NCBI GenBank assembly: GCA_965649545.1
Contig: CBFGLF010000055.1
Coordinates: 1-11,214, forward strand
Direction of reading: 5' to 3'
Origin: CABHOJ01 sp965649545
GTDB taxonomy: Bacteria; Pseudomonadota; Gammaproteobacteria; Burkholderiales; Methylophilaceae
DNA length: 11,214 bases
Part shown: piece after piece, positions 1-8,044 of the stretch
Layout: each line of letters starts with the position of its first letter
Numbering within the stretch: the stretch's first letter is position 1
Notes under the pieces: generated by a model
Databases searched by the model: none
Told to the model about the DNA's origin: nothing
The model's input: only the letters and a program-made list of their open reading frames with translations
Made by a program: the position numbers and the translations under genes

Positions 1-107
1 TCGGTCAGGTGGAGCACGAACTCCTTGTAGTGTTTGACACGGTCAGGGACCGGCAAATTGGCTTCGGAGAGACGTTCGTATTCCAGGAATCCAGTGATCT
101 TGCCCAT
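1..107 (-). CDS. gltD: Glutamate synthase small (beta) subunit, N-terminal fragment
   Basis: GltD passes electrons from NADPH through FAD and Fe-S clusters to GltB, which uses them to reduce the 2-iminoglutarate intermediate to glutamate in the cytoplasm. Only the first 35 codons are visible; the gene runs off the left edge. The translation starts MGKITGFLEYERL and continues through VKHYKEFVLHLT, the typical beginning of bacterial GltD ahead of its cysteine-rich Fe-S region, which lies outside the window. The ATG overlaps the gltB stop by one base (TAATG), and a GGAAG ribosome binding site sits 7 bases upstream inside the end of gltB, so the two subunits are probably translationally coupled at matched levels. 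The identification rests on the N-terminal sequence plus position directly after gltB, and both agree. Confidence 0.9.
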   Translation of the reverse strand, partial: MGKITGFLEYERLSEANLPVPDRVKHYKEFVLHLT

Positions 108-3100
108 TATGCTGCTTCCAATAGTTTCTGTTCTGCCATTTCGATCAGCGCACGCTTGTATTCGTTCGGCATGACCTTGACGAACTTGGGTCGGTATTCG
201 TTCCAATGCGCCAGGATATGCTTGGCACGCTCGCTACCCGTGTATTCGGCGTGCTTCTCGATCAGGCCCTTGAGGATGAGTTCATCCGGCTGGTCCATGT
301 GGTGCACGGCGTCCGCAGCGACATTGTCGATATGCTCGACCTTCTCCAGGCTGACCATGCTCATGTTGCAGCGCTTGGCGAACAAGCCGTCCTCATCCAG
401 CACATAGGCCACGCCACCGGACATCCCGGCCGCGAAGTTCTGGCCAGTGACGCCGAGCACGACGACGGTACCGCCGGTCATGTATTCACAGCCGTGATTG
501 CCCACGCCTTCGACCACTGCGGAAGCGCCAGAGTTACGCACACAGAAGCGCTCGCCGGCGACGCCGTTGAAATAGCTCTCGCCGCTGGTCGCGCCGTACA
601 TGACGGTATTGCCGACGATGATGTTCTCTTCGGCCTTGCCACGGAAGGCCTTGGGCGGCTTGATGACGATGCGGCCACCGCACAGGCTCTTGCCGACATA
701 GTCGTTGCCTTCGCCGGTGAGTTCGAACGTGATGCCCTTGGTCAGCAGCGCGGCGAAACTCTGGCCGGCGGTACCGGAGAGTTTCACCGTCAGGGTGTCG
801 TCCGGCAGGCCGGCACGACCATAACGGCGGGCGATCTCATACGACAGCATGGTGCCGACCGTACGGTTGGTATTGACGATGGCGGTCTCGATGACGACCT
901 TCTCGCCCTTTTCCAGTGCCGGTTGCGCCTCGGCGATCAGCTTGTTGTCGAGGGCGCGTTCGAGGCCATGTTCCTGCAACTCGGTATGGCGACGGGAAAC
1001 GCTGTCGGCCACCTTGGGCTGGTAGAAGATCTTGCTGAAGTCGAGGCCACGCGCCTTCCAGTGATCGATACCGGCTTGCATGTCGAGCAGGTCGGCGCGG
1101 CCGATCAGGTCATCGAACTTGCGGATACCGATGCTGGCCATCAATTCACGCACTTCCTCGGCGACGAAGAAGAAATAATTGACCACATGCTCAGGCTGGC
1201 CGGTGAAGCGCTTGCGCAGCTCCGGATCCTGGGTAGCGACGCCGACCGGGCAGGTGTTGAGGTGGCATTTACGCATCATGATGCAGCCTTCGACCACCAG
1301 CGGGGCGGTCGCAAAACCGAACTCATCGGCTCCGAGCAGGGCGCCGATCAGCACGTCGCGGCCGGTCTTCATCTGGCCGTCGACCTGTACGATGACGCGG
1401 CCACGCAGCTGGTTCAGTACCAGCGTCTGCTGGGTCTCGGCCAGGCCGAGTTCCCATGGCGTGCCTGCATGCTTGACGGAGGAGATCGGCGAAGCGCCGG
1501 TACCGCCGTCATGGCCGGCGACCACGATGTGATCGGATTTGGCCTTGGCCACACCGGCAGCGACGGTACCGATACCGGTCTCGGAGACCAGCTTGACCGA
1601 CACGTCGGCTTTCGGATTGGCGTTCTTCAGGTCGTGGATCAGCTGTGCCAGATCCTCGATCGAGTAGATGTCATGATGCGGCGGTGGCGAAATGAGGCCG
1701 ACACCGGGCACCGAGAATCGCAGGCTCGCGATGTAAGGGCTGACCTTGTGGCCGGGCAGCTGACCGCCTTCGCCCGGCTTCGCGCCTTGCGCCATCTTGA
1801 TCTGGATCTGGTCGGCATTGGCCAGGTACTCGGCGGTGACGCCGAAGCGGCCGGATGCGACTTGCTTGATCTTGGAACGCATGGAATCGCCGGCCTTGAG
1901 CGCGATATCGCGCTCGATCTTCTCCACACCGATGACCGCAGCCATCGTGGTGTCGGTGGCGACCGGGATGAAGCGCTTGGGATCCTCGCCGCCTTCGCCG
2001 GTGTTCGATTTGCCGCCGATGCGGTTCATGGCGATCGCCAGGGTCGCATGCGCTTCGGTCGAGATCGAGCCGAGCGACATGGCGCCGGTGGCGAAGCGCT
2101 TGACGATCTCCTTGGCCGATTCCACTTCTTCCAGCGGTACCGGGGAGCCTGCAGGCTTGATGTCGAACAGACCACGCAGCGTCATGTGGCGCTTGGTCTG
2201 GTCGTTGATCAGCTTGGCGTATTCCTTGTAGGTGTCGAACTGGCCGGAGCGCGTCGCATGCTGCAGCTTGGCGATGGAATCCGGGGTCCACATATGCTCT
2301 TCACCGCGGATACGGAAGGCATACTCACCGCCCGCATCCAGCGCACCGGCGAGCACCGGATCGTCACCGAACGCAGCCTCGTGCAGACGCAGGCTCTCTT
2401 CGGCCACTTCATCCAGGCCGATGCCTTCGACATTCGTGGCGGTGCCGACGAAGTATTGCTTCACGAACTGGCTATTCAGGCCGACCGCTTCGAAGATCTG
2501 CGCGCCGCAATAGGACTGATAGGTGGAGATGCCCATCTTGGACATCACCTTGTACAGGCCTTTGCCGATCGCCTTGACGAACTTCTTGGCGGCATCCTTG
2601 GCATCCATGCCATGGCTTGCGGCCAGCTGGTGGATGGTTTCGAACGCGAGCCATGGGCAGACCGCTTCCGCACCGTAACCGCCGAGCAGCGCGAAGTGAT
2701 GCACTTCGCGGGCCGAACCGGTGTCGATGACCAGGCCGGTATTGGTCCGCAGACCTGCCTTGACCAGATGTTGATGAGTCGCGGCACAGGCCAGCAAGGC
2801 CGGGATCGCCAGACGCTCTGCACTGACCTGACGGTCGGACAGGATAAGGACGTTGAAGCCGTCGTTGACCGCCTTTTCGGCAGCCTTGTTGAGTGCTTCC
2901 AGCGCAGTCGCCATGTGCTGCTTGCCGTGCGCGACCGGATAGGTGATATCCAGCGTCAAGGCGCGGTAGCGGTTCTGCGTCAGGGTGTCGATGGCCTTCA
3001 GCTGTTCCAGCTCGTCCAGCATCAGCACCGGCTGGCTGGCTTCCAGGCGCAGCGGCGGGTTGGTCTCATTGATGCCGAGCAAGTTAGGCTTAGGCCCGAT

Positions 3101-4753
3101 GAAGGTCACCAGGGACATGACCAGTTCCTCGCGGATCGGGTCGATCGGCGGATTGGTCACCTGGGCGAACAGTTGCTTGAAATAGTTGTAGAGCTGCTTG
3201 GGTTTATTCGACAGTACCGGCAAGGCGCTGTCGTTACCCATGGAACCGGAAGCCTCTTCGCCGTTGGCGATCATCGGCTGCAGGATGAACTTGATGTCTT
3301 CCTGCGTGTAACCGAATGCCTGCTGCACATCCAGCAACTCGGCAGCGAGTTCGGTCTTGCTCTCGACCTTGGGCAGATCGCCCAGGAAGTAACGGGACTT
3401 CTCGATCCAGTCCTTGTAAGGCTTGGCTTCGGCCAGCTGCTTCTTGACCTCTGCGTCGTCGATGATGCGGCCTTGCTCCATATCGATCAGCAGCATCTTG
3501 CCTGGCTGCAGGCGCCATTTCTTGACGATGCGTTCTTGCGGGAACGTCAGCACGCCCATTTCGGAGGCCATCATGACGTGGTCGTCATCGGTCACCAGGT
3601 AGCGGGCCGGGCGCAGGCCATTACGGTCCAAAGTAGCGCCGATCATGCGGCCATCGGTGAAGGCGACGGCTGCCGGGCCGTCCCATGGTTCCATCAAGGC
3701 GGCGTGATATTCGTAGAACGCGCGGCGCTGTTCATCCATCAGCGGGTCGGATGACCAGGCTTCCGGGATCAGCATCATCATGGCGTGCGGCAGGGAATAG
3801 CCGCCGGCCACCAGCAGTTCCAGTGCATTATCGAAACAGGCGGAATCCGATTGGCCGTCGGCGATCAGCGGCCAGACCTTTTCCAGATCCTCGCCGATCA
3901 GCTCGGAGCGCATCGCGGCATGGCGCGCGGCCATCCAGTTGACATTGCCCTGCATGGTGTTGATCTCGCCGTTGTGGGCGATCATGCGGAACGGATGGGC
4001 GAGCTCCCAGGCCGGGAAGGTATTGGTGGAAAAACGCTGGTGCACCAGCGCCAGGGCGGAGACCATGGTCTCGTCCTGCAGGTCCTGGTAATAGGTACCG
4101 ACCTCATTGGCCAGCAGCATGCCCTTGTAGACGACGGTGCGGCTGGACATGGAAGGGATGTAGAACTGGGTCGCGTCCTCGATCTTCAATGCGCGGACAG
4201 CATGTTCGATGCGCTTGCGAATCACGAACAGCTTGCGTTCGAAGGCGTTCTGGTCGGCCACGGAACTGCCGATGAACACCTGACGCATGACTGGTTCGAC
4301 GGCGCGTGCGGCATCGGCGATATTGCTGTTGTCGCGCGGCACGTCGCGCCAGCCCAACAGGGTCTGGTGTTCTTCGTGAACGATGCGGGCGATCACGGAT
4401 TCGCAGGCTTCACGACCATTGCGTGACTGCGGCAGCGACACCATGCCGACGGCATAGGCGCCTACTGGTGGCAATTCGACACCGACTTTGGATGCTTCCT
4501 TGCGCATGAAGGCGTCTGGCATCTGGATCAGCATGCCGGCACCGTCGCCCAGCTTGGGGTCGTAACCGGTGGCGCCGCGATGGGTCAGGTTGGCAAGGAT
4601 CTGCAAACCCTGACGGACGATGTCGTGACTCTTCTTGCCCTTGATGTTCGCGATGAAGCCGACGCCACAGGCGTCATGTTCGTTGGCAGGGTTATATAAG
4701 CCCTGTTGGCCCGGCTTGCTCGGTGCTTCTGGCGTTTCTGCTTGCATTACCAA
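107..4753 (-). CDS. gltB: Glutamate synthase large (alpha) subunit
   Basis: GltB makes two glutamates from glutamine plus 2-oxoglutarate with reducing power from GltD (the GOGAT half of ammonia assimilation, cytoplasmic). The 1548-residue frame is near the usual length (about 1500). An N-terminal propeptide of about 28 residues precedes Cys29 in DACGVGF, the expected glutaminase nucleophile, followed by HQRFSTNT and H260-N-G-E of the class-II amidotransferase domain (to about residue 430). A central domain follows. The FMN/synthase domain carries SPPPHHDIYSIEDL near 1025, GHDGGTGASP near 1085, and the [3Fe-4S] cysteines C1157, C1163 and C1168 spaced C-x5-C-x4-C. The C-terminal glycine-rich beta-helix domain starts near 1326 with GTAGQSF. 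Start: TTG at 4753 has an AGG 8 bases upstream, while an in-frame ATG at 4747 would place it 14 bases away. I keep TTG, but ATG is possible and removes only two residues. All key residues are present. Confidence 0.97.
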   Translation of the reverse strand: MVMQAETPEAPSKPGQQGLYNPANEHDACGVGFIANIKGKKSHDIVRQGLQILANLTHRGATGYDPKLGDGAGMLIQMPDAFMRKEASKVGVELPPVGAYAVGMVSLPQSRNGREACESVIARIVHEEHQTLLGWRDVPRDNSNIADAARAVEPVMRQVFIGSSVADQNAFERKLFVIRKRIEHAVRALKIEDATQFYIPSMSSRTVVYKGMLLANEVGTYYQDLQDETMVSALALVHQRFSTNTFPAWELAHPFRMIAHNGEINTMQGNVNWMAARHAAMRSELIGEDLEKVWPLIADGQSDSACFDNALELLVAGGYSLPHAMMMLIPEAWSSDPLMDEQRRAFYEYHAALMEPWDGPAAVAFTDGRMIGATLDRNGLRPARYLVTDDDHVMMASEMGVLTFPQERIVKKWRLQPGKMLLIDMEQGRIIDDAEVKKQLAEAKPYKDWIEKSRYFLGDLPKVESKTELAAELLDVQQAFGYTQEDIKFILQPMIANGEEASGSMGNDSALPVLSNKPKQLYNYFKQLFAQVTNPPIDPIREELVMSLVTFIGPKPNLLGINETNPPLRLEASQPVLMLDELEQLKAIDTLTQNRYRALTLDITYPVAHGKQHMATALEALNKAAEKAVNDGFNVLILSDRQVSAERLAIPALLACAATHQHLVKAGLRTNTGLVIDTGSAREVHHFALLGGYGAEAVCPWLAFETIHQLAASHGMDAKDAAKKFVKAIGKGLYKVMSKMGISTYQSYCGAQIFEAVGLNSQFVKQYFVGTATNVEGIGLDEVAEESLRLHEAAFGDDPVLAGALDAGGEYAFRIRGEEHMWTPDSIAKLQHATRSGQFDTYKEYAKLINDQTKRHMTLRGLFDIKPAGSPVPLEEVESAKEIVKRFATGAMSLGSISTEAHATLAIAMNRIGGKSNTGEGGEDPKRFIPVATDTTMAAVIGVEKIERDIALKAGDSMRSKIKQVASGRFGVTAEYLANADQIQIKMAQGAKPGEGGQLPGHKVSPYIASLRFSVPGVGLISPPPHHDIYSIEDLAQLIHDLKNANPKADVSVKLVSETGIGTVAAGVAKAKSDHIVVAGHDGGTGASPISSVKHAGTPWELGLAETQQTLVLNQLRGRVIVQVDGQMKTGRDVLIGALLGADEFGFATAPLVVEGCIMMRKCHLNTCPVGVATQDPELRKRFTGQPEHVVNYFFFVAEEVRELMASIGIRKFDDLIGRADLLDMQAGIDHWKARGLDFSKIFYQPKVADSVSRRHTELQEHGLERALDNKLIAEAQPALEKGEKVVIETAIVNTNRTVGTMLSYEIARRYGRAGLPDDTLTVKLSGTAGQSFAALLTKGITFELTGEGNDYVGKSLCGGRIVIKPPKAFRGKAEENIIVGNTVMYGATSGESYFNGVAGERFCVRNSGASAVVEGVGNHGCEYMTGGTVVVLGVTGQNFAAGMSGGVAYVLDEDGLFAKRCNMSMVSLEKVEHIDNVAADAVHHMDQPDELILKGLIEKHAEYTGSERAKHILAHWNEYRPKFVKVMPNEYKRALIEMAEQKLLEAA

Positions 4754-4826
4754 TGTATTTACCTATCCATCCCTCGACCCCTGTGCTGCCGCGCCAACCG
4801 AGGGTGTTAGCGGGGTTTCGAACATC

Positions 4827-4856
4827 TTCATGGCCAAATCCGGTTCAGGCCATGAA
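4827..4856 (-). repeat. Inverted repeat in the gltB leader
   Basis: A perfect 9-base inverted repeat, TTCATGGCC and GGCCATGAA, surrounds a 12-base spacer, about 75 bases upstream of the gltB start. A second, shorter repeat (CCCTCG at 4771-4776, CGAGGG at 4799-4804) lies between it and the start codon. As RNA both could form hairpins in the gltB 5' leader; as DNA the first could be an operator for a dimeric regulator. No U-run follows either one, so they do not look like intrinsic terminators. The function is unknown. Confidence 0.55.
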
Positions 4857-4875
4857 ATATTTAGCGGAACCTTCA

Positions 4876-4904
4876 ATGTTACCGTCAAAAGGTTATGAGT
4901 TCAA
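4876..4904 (-). promoter_or_regulatory. Possible gltB promoter
   Basis: Reading toward gltB, TTGAAC (4899-4904) is followed after 17 bases by TAACAT (4876-4881). Each hexamer matches 4 of 6 sigma-70 consensus bases with ideal spacing. An overlapping TTGACG (4883-4888) has no good -10 partner. If used, transcription would start near 4869 and the leader would contain the inverted repeat at 4827-4856. The prediction is weak; readthrough from hemL is an alternative, since I see no convincing terminator after hemL. Confidence 0.3.
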
Positions 4905-4953
4905 TCACATAGACGCATTTTTCACGCCGGTGTCGCATCGCCCTACCCTCGGC

Positions 4954-6240
4954 TCAGTGGATCTTGCCGGCGAACACTTTCCTGGCTGCCGCCAGCGTCT
5001 TCTCGATATCTTCGTCGGTGTGGGCCGCTGAAACGAAGCCCGCTTCAAACGCGGAGGGGGCGAAGTACACGCCTTCATCCAGCATGCCGTGGAAGAAGCG
5101 GTTGAAGGCTTCCTTGTCGGATCGCATGACGGCGTCGTAACTGGTCGGGCAATCCGCGCTGAAGTAGATACCGAACATCCCGCCCACATGTTGCGCACTG
5201 AAAGCGATACCGGCTTCCTTCGCCGCGGCAGCCAGCCCTTGGACCAACTTCGCCGTCTGCGCACTCAGGCGCTCATGGAAGCCGGGCGCCTGGATCAACC
5301 GCAGCGTCGCCAGACCGGCAGAGACCGCAACCGGGTTGCCGGAAAGCGTACCGGCCTGGTAGACCGGCCCCAGAGGCGCCAGGCAATTCATGATGTCCTT
5401 GCGACCGCCGAACGCGCCGACCGGCAAGCCGCCGCCGATAACCTTGCCCAACGTAGTCAGGTCAGGCGTGATGCCATAGAGGGCCTGTGCGCCACCTAGT
5501 GCGACGCGGAATCCGGTCATCACCTCATCGAAGATCAGTACGGCGCCGTGCTTGGTGCACTGGTCGCGCAGCACCTGCAGGAAGCCGTTCTGCGGCACGA
5601 TCAGGTTCATGTTGCCGACCACCGGCTCGACGATGACGCAGGCGATCTCGTCACCGATCTGCGCGAACAGACGCTCCACAGCGGCATTGTCGTTATAGGG
5701 CAGGGTCAATGTGTGCGCCGCCAATTCAGGCGGGACACCCGCCGAGCTGGGCTGGCCGAAGGTGAGGGCGCCCGAACCGGCCTTCACCAGCAACGAGTCG
5801 GCATGGCCGTGGTAGCAGCCCTCGAACTTGAGGATCTTGCTACGACCCGTGTAGCCACGTGCCAGACGGATGGCGCTCATGGTGGCTTCGGTGCCGGAGC
5901 TGACCAGCCGCACCTGCTCCATGCTGGGGACGATCTCGGTGATGAGTTCCGCCATCTCCAGCTCCAGGGCGGTCGGCGCCCCGAAAGACAGGCTGTTCTC
6001 GGCGCTCTTCTGTACCGCGGCGATCACTTCCGGATGGGCATGGCCCAGGATCATCGGCCCCCAGGAACCGACGTAGTCGATGTACTCCTTGCCGTCCTCG
6101 TCCCAAAGACGGGAACCGGCACCCTTCTTGAAGAACACCGGCGTACCGCCGACGGAGCGGAAAGCGCGTACCGGGGAATTGACGCCACCGGGGATCAAGC
6201 GTTGGGATTGTTCGAATAGTTGCTGGTTACGTGAGCTCAT
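4954..6240 (-). CDS. hemL: Glutamate-1-semialdehyde 2,1-aminomutase
   Basis: HemL is a cytoplasmic PLP enzyme that converts glutamate-1-semialdehyde to 5-aminolevulinate, the last step of the C5 route into tetrapyrroles. The 428-residue product matches the family length (E. coli about 426). Visible landmarks are the N-terminal PGGVNSPVRAF, the substrate/cofactor region GSWGPMILGHAHP, SSGTEATMSAIRLARGYTGR, the CYHGHADSLLVKAGSG loop, IFDEVMTGFR with the cofactor-binding Asp, and K266 in TLGKVIGGGLPVGAFGG, the lysine that forms the PLP Schiff base. The ATG at 6240 has an AGG five bases upstream. The gene follows thiE by 39 bases on the same strand, so thiD-thiE-hemL is probably one transcript. 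About 200 bases separate it from gltB downstream. The assignment to HemL rather than another class-III aminotransferase is secure from these motifs. Confidence 0.97.
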   Translation of the reverse strand: MSSRNQQLFEQSQRLIPGGVNSPVRAFRSVGGTPVFFKKGAGSRLWDEDGKEYIDYVGSWGPMILGHAHPEVIAAVQKSAENSLSFGAPTALELEMAELITEIVPSMEQVRLVSSGTEATMSAIRLARGYTGRSKILKFEGCYHGHADSLLVKAGSGALTFGQPSSAGVPPELAAHTLTLPYNDNAAVERLFAQIGDEIACVIVEPVVGNMNLIVPQNGFLQVLRDQCTKHGAVLIFDEVMTGFRVALGGAQALYGITPDLTTLGKVIGGGLPVGAFGGRKDIMNCLAPLGPVYQAGTLSGNPVAVSAGLATLRLIQAPGFHERLSAQTAKLVQGLAAAAKEAGIAFSAQHVGGMFGIYFSADCPTSYDAVMRSDKEAFNRFFHGMLDEGVYFAPSAFEAGFVSAAHTDEDIEKTLAAARKVFAGKIH

Positions 6241-6279
6241 GATGGCCTGGCTGAATGATAGTGAGTTGTCGTGAATGGG

Positions 6280-6909
6280 TCAGGGTTGGCTGATCGCGCG
6301 CTGAAAGCGCTCGATGATCAAAGGTATATCGGCACTATTCCAGAGCGCCCCGATGACTGCGATCGCGTCCGCTCCGGCCGCGATCGCCTGTCCGGCATTG
6401 TCGACCGTGATGCCGCCGATGGCAACTGCAGGCAGGCCGAGTTCGGCTTGCGCACGCGAGAACAAGCCCAAGTCTGCCCGCGGTGCGTCAGGCTTGGTGC
6501 CTGAAACGAAACAGGCGCCGAAGGCGACATAGTCGGCGCCGTGCGCTTTGGCCGCGATCGCGTTATCGAAATGGTCGTAGCAGGAAGCACCGAGGAGCTT
6601 GTCCGGCCCGAGCCGCGTGCGCGCCGCCGCCAGACTGCCGTCGGTCTTGCCGAGATGGACGCCATCGGCATCGATGGCGAGGCACAGCTTGATATCGTCG
6701 TTGATGATGAAGGTCGCGTCATGGGCGCGACACAGGGGCAACAAGGCCTGCGCCTGCACCGTGCGTAGACGGGGATCCGCCAGCTTGTTACGGTACTGCA
6801 ACAGCTTCACCCCCGCGGCTAGGGCCACCTCGACCTGGGCGAGCAGTCGTTCGGTATGCGTCTCGTCCGGCGTGAGTGCGTAAAGCCCTTTAATTCTTCC
6901 TGGCTTCAT
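6280..6909 (-). CDS. thiE: Thiamine-phosphate synthase
   Basis: ThiE joins hydroxymethylpyrimidine diphosphate with carboxylated thiazole phosphate to give thiamine monophosphate (cytoplasmic TIM-barrel enzyme). From this start the product is 209 residues, the usual size. Motifs in order: IKGLYALTPDE strand 1, GVKLLQYRNK (pyrimidine/diphosphate binding), FIINDDIKLCLAIDADGVHLGKTD, LLGASCYD, YVAFGACFVSGTKPDAP (the diphosphate-contacting loop), VAIGGITVDN and IAVIGALW (phosphate-binding glycine region). Start: the ATG at 6909 has AGGGA 8 bases upstream and gives MKPGRIKGLYA; an ATG at 6918 is possible but its GGG/AGG is poorly spaced. The start lies inside the end of thiD (stop at 6890-6892), a 20-base overlap that suggests translational coupling. 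The product partners the ThiD and ThiG made by neighbouring genes. Confidence 0.95.
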   Translation of the reverse strand: MKPGRIKGLYALTPDETHTERLLAQVEVALAAGVKLLQYRNKLADPRLRTVQAQALLPLCRAHDATFIINDDIKLCLAIDADGVHLGKTDGSLAAARTRLGPDKLLGASCYDHFDNAIAAKAHGADYVAFGACFVSGTKPDAPRADLGLFSRAQAELGLPAVAIGGITVDNAGQAIAAGADAIAVIGALWNSADIPLIIERFQRAISQP

Positions 6910-7726
6910 CTTCTTCATCCCTAGCCCAGAACAGGCGATCCGGAATGAACTGCCCCATGCCCGGACGGAATGCATGCTTGAGCGACTGCCAGGTGTAGTC
7001 CTGCGCCTCGGCGATGGCCTCCTCGATGGTCAGGCCATGCGCCACACAGGCGGCGATGGCCGACGTCAGCGTACAGCCGGAACCATGGTAACTGCCGGGC
7101 AGGCGTTCGCATTTGAAAGTCTTGACGATGCCGCGCTCGCCATACAAGGTGTTGATGACATCGACGGTACGTTCGTGGGTACCGGTAATGAGCACGTATT
7201 CCGAACCCATCGCCAGCAAGCGGTCCGCGACTTCCTGCAGTGAGGCGTTCTCCGCCTCGTCCGAGTCGTCGTCGTGGAACGCAAGTCGGCGAGCTTCCAG
7301 GCTATTCGGCGTGATCAGGGTGGCTTGCGGCAGCAGCAGATCGATCATGGCCGCCTGCATCTCCTCGTTGGCGAGTTCGTCGCCGCGGCCGGAGGCCAGT
7401 ACAGGATCGATGAGCAAGGGTGTATCGGGGTAGTCGGCCATGATCTCGGCGATGACGGCGATGTTCTCCACACTGCCCAGCATACCCAGCTTGAACGCCG
7501 AGACCTGCATATCCTCGAGGATGGTGCGCGCCTGGTCGTTGACCCAGTCGGCATCGAACACCATGACGTTATCGACCCCAAGCGTGTCCTGCACGGTCAC
7601 GGCGGTGACGACGGACAAGGGATGGCAGCCGATACTGGCCAGTGTCAGGATGTCCGCCTGCAAACCGGCGCCGCTGCTGGGGTCGGTCGCAGCGAATGTC
7701 ATGACGGTAGGGGGCATCAGGTTCAT
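6890..7726 (-). CDS. thiD: Hydroxymethylpyrimidine / phosphomethylpyrimidine kinase
   Basis: ThiD phosphorylates 4-amino-5-hydroxymethyl-2-methylpyrimidine twice to the diphosphate used by ThiE (cytoplasmic ribokinase-fold enzyme). From the ATG at 7726 the product is 278 residues. Motifs: N-terminal VMTFAATDPSSGAGLQADILT (family form usually AGSDPSGGAG), HPLSVVTAVTVQDT, LIDPVLASGRGDELA, LITPNSLEARRL, YVLITGTHE, and the anion-hole segment SYHGSGCTLTSAIAA with C218, the conserved cysteine. The start is uncertain: the frame stays open to a GTG at 7750 (8 more residues), and neither start has a convincing ribosome binding site, but the ATG fits the family N-terminus better. The C-terminal tail DEEDEARKN overlaps the start of thiE. 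It is the first gene of the leftward thiD-thiE-hemL unit and is divergent from the rubredoxin gene. Confidence 0.95.
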   Translation of the reverse strand: MNLMPPTVMTFAATDPSSGAGLQADILTLASIGCHPLSVVTAVTVQDTLGVDNVMVFDADWVNDQARTILEDMQVSAFKLGMLGSVENIAVIAEIMADYPDTPLLIDPVLASGRGDELANEEMQAAMIDLLLPQATLITPNSLEARRLAFHDDDSDEAENASLQEVADRLLAMGSEYVLITGTHERTVDVINTLYGERGIVKTFKCERLPGSYHGSGCTLTSAIAACVAHGLTIEEAIAEAQDYTWQSLKHAFRPGMGQFIPDRLFWARDEEDEARKN

Positions 7727-7760
7727 AGTGAGATTTTCAGCGCGAGACACTTAAGGCACA

Positions 7761-7784
7761 CGCCATGCGGTTAAGTTCATGGCG
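7761..7784. repeat. Inverted repeat between thiD and rubredoxin genes
   Basis: CGCCATG (7761-7767) and CATGGCG (7778-7784) form a perfect 7-base inverted repeat around a 10-base spacer in the divergent gap. It lies 35-58 bases upstream of the thiD ATG, so it could be an operator or a thiD leader hairpin. Two TTAAG copies (7751 and 7771) are spaced exactly 20 bases. There is no THI-box sequence here, so it is not a TPP riboswitch. Confidence 0.4.
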
Positions 7785-7817
7785 GCCAGTGCTGGAGGCA
7801 CGATGTTGTATTGGATA

Positions 7818-7826
7818 TGCTATTTT
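7818..7826 (+). promoter_or_regulatory. Possible extended -10 promoter for rubredoxin gene
   Basis: TGCTATTTT fits the extended -10 pattern TGnTATAAT at 4 of 6 hexamer bases. No -35 hexamer is visible at the expected place. It would start transcription about 34 bases before the rubredoxin ATG. This is a weak prediction. Confidence 0.3.
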
Positions 7827-7866
7827 AACGCAATTACCCTTCTGCATATGAAAAGGTGTCAGGCAA

Positions 7867-8031
7867 ATGAAAACTTGGATGTGCAACATCTGTGGCTGGA
7901 TCTACGATGAGGCGAAGGGCTGTCCTGAAGACGGCATCGCGCCCGGTACACGCTGGGAAGACGTCCCTCCGAACTGGACTTGCCCCGAGTGCGGCGCCCG
8001 CAAGGAAGATTTCGAGATGGTGGAGATCTGA
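7867..8031 (+). CDS. Rubredoxin
   Basis: This encodes a small cytoplasmic one-iron electron carrier of 54 residues, the classic rubredoxin length. The four iron-ligand cysteines are in two knuckles, C6-N-I-C9-G and C39-P-E-C42-G. The usual WIYDEAKGCPEDGIAPGTRW and PPNWTCPECGARKEDFE blocks are present, including the conserved aromatic core (W4, Y13, W30, W37, F49). The ATG follows CAGG four bases upstream, and a stronger-looking AAGG is 11 bases away. The gene is divergent from thiD and converges on tRNA-Gly with only 13 bases between them. Its partner enzyme is not in view. A rubredoxin gene beside thiD/thiE/hemL is, as I recall, common in betaproteobacteria, but its reason is not established here. 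Confidence 0.96.
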   Translation: MKTWMCNICGWIYDEAKGCPEDGIAPGTRWEDVPPNWTCPECGARKEDFEMVEI

Positions 8032-8044
8032 TAGAAAAGGATGG

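Noticed and set aside
206..3754. A 1182-codon open frame on the plus strand
   Set aside because: It lies wholly antisense to gltB, whose product has every catalytic motif. Its translation shows no recognisable domain, and such long shadows arise from GC-rich codon bias.
5548..6219. A 223-codon plus-strand frame antisense to hemL
   Set aside because: hemL is complete and well conserved here; the antisense product is low-complexity, with no recognisable fold or ribosome binding site.
6910..6975. N-terminal extension of ThiE
   Set aside because: The extra residues are read from the end of thiD in another frame, do not match the ThiE family, and AGGGA is well placed for the ATG at 6909.
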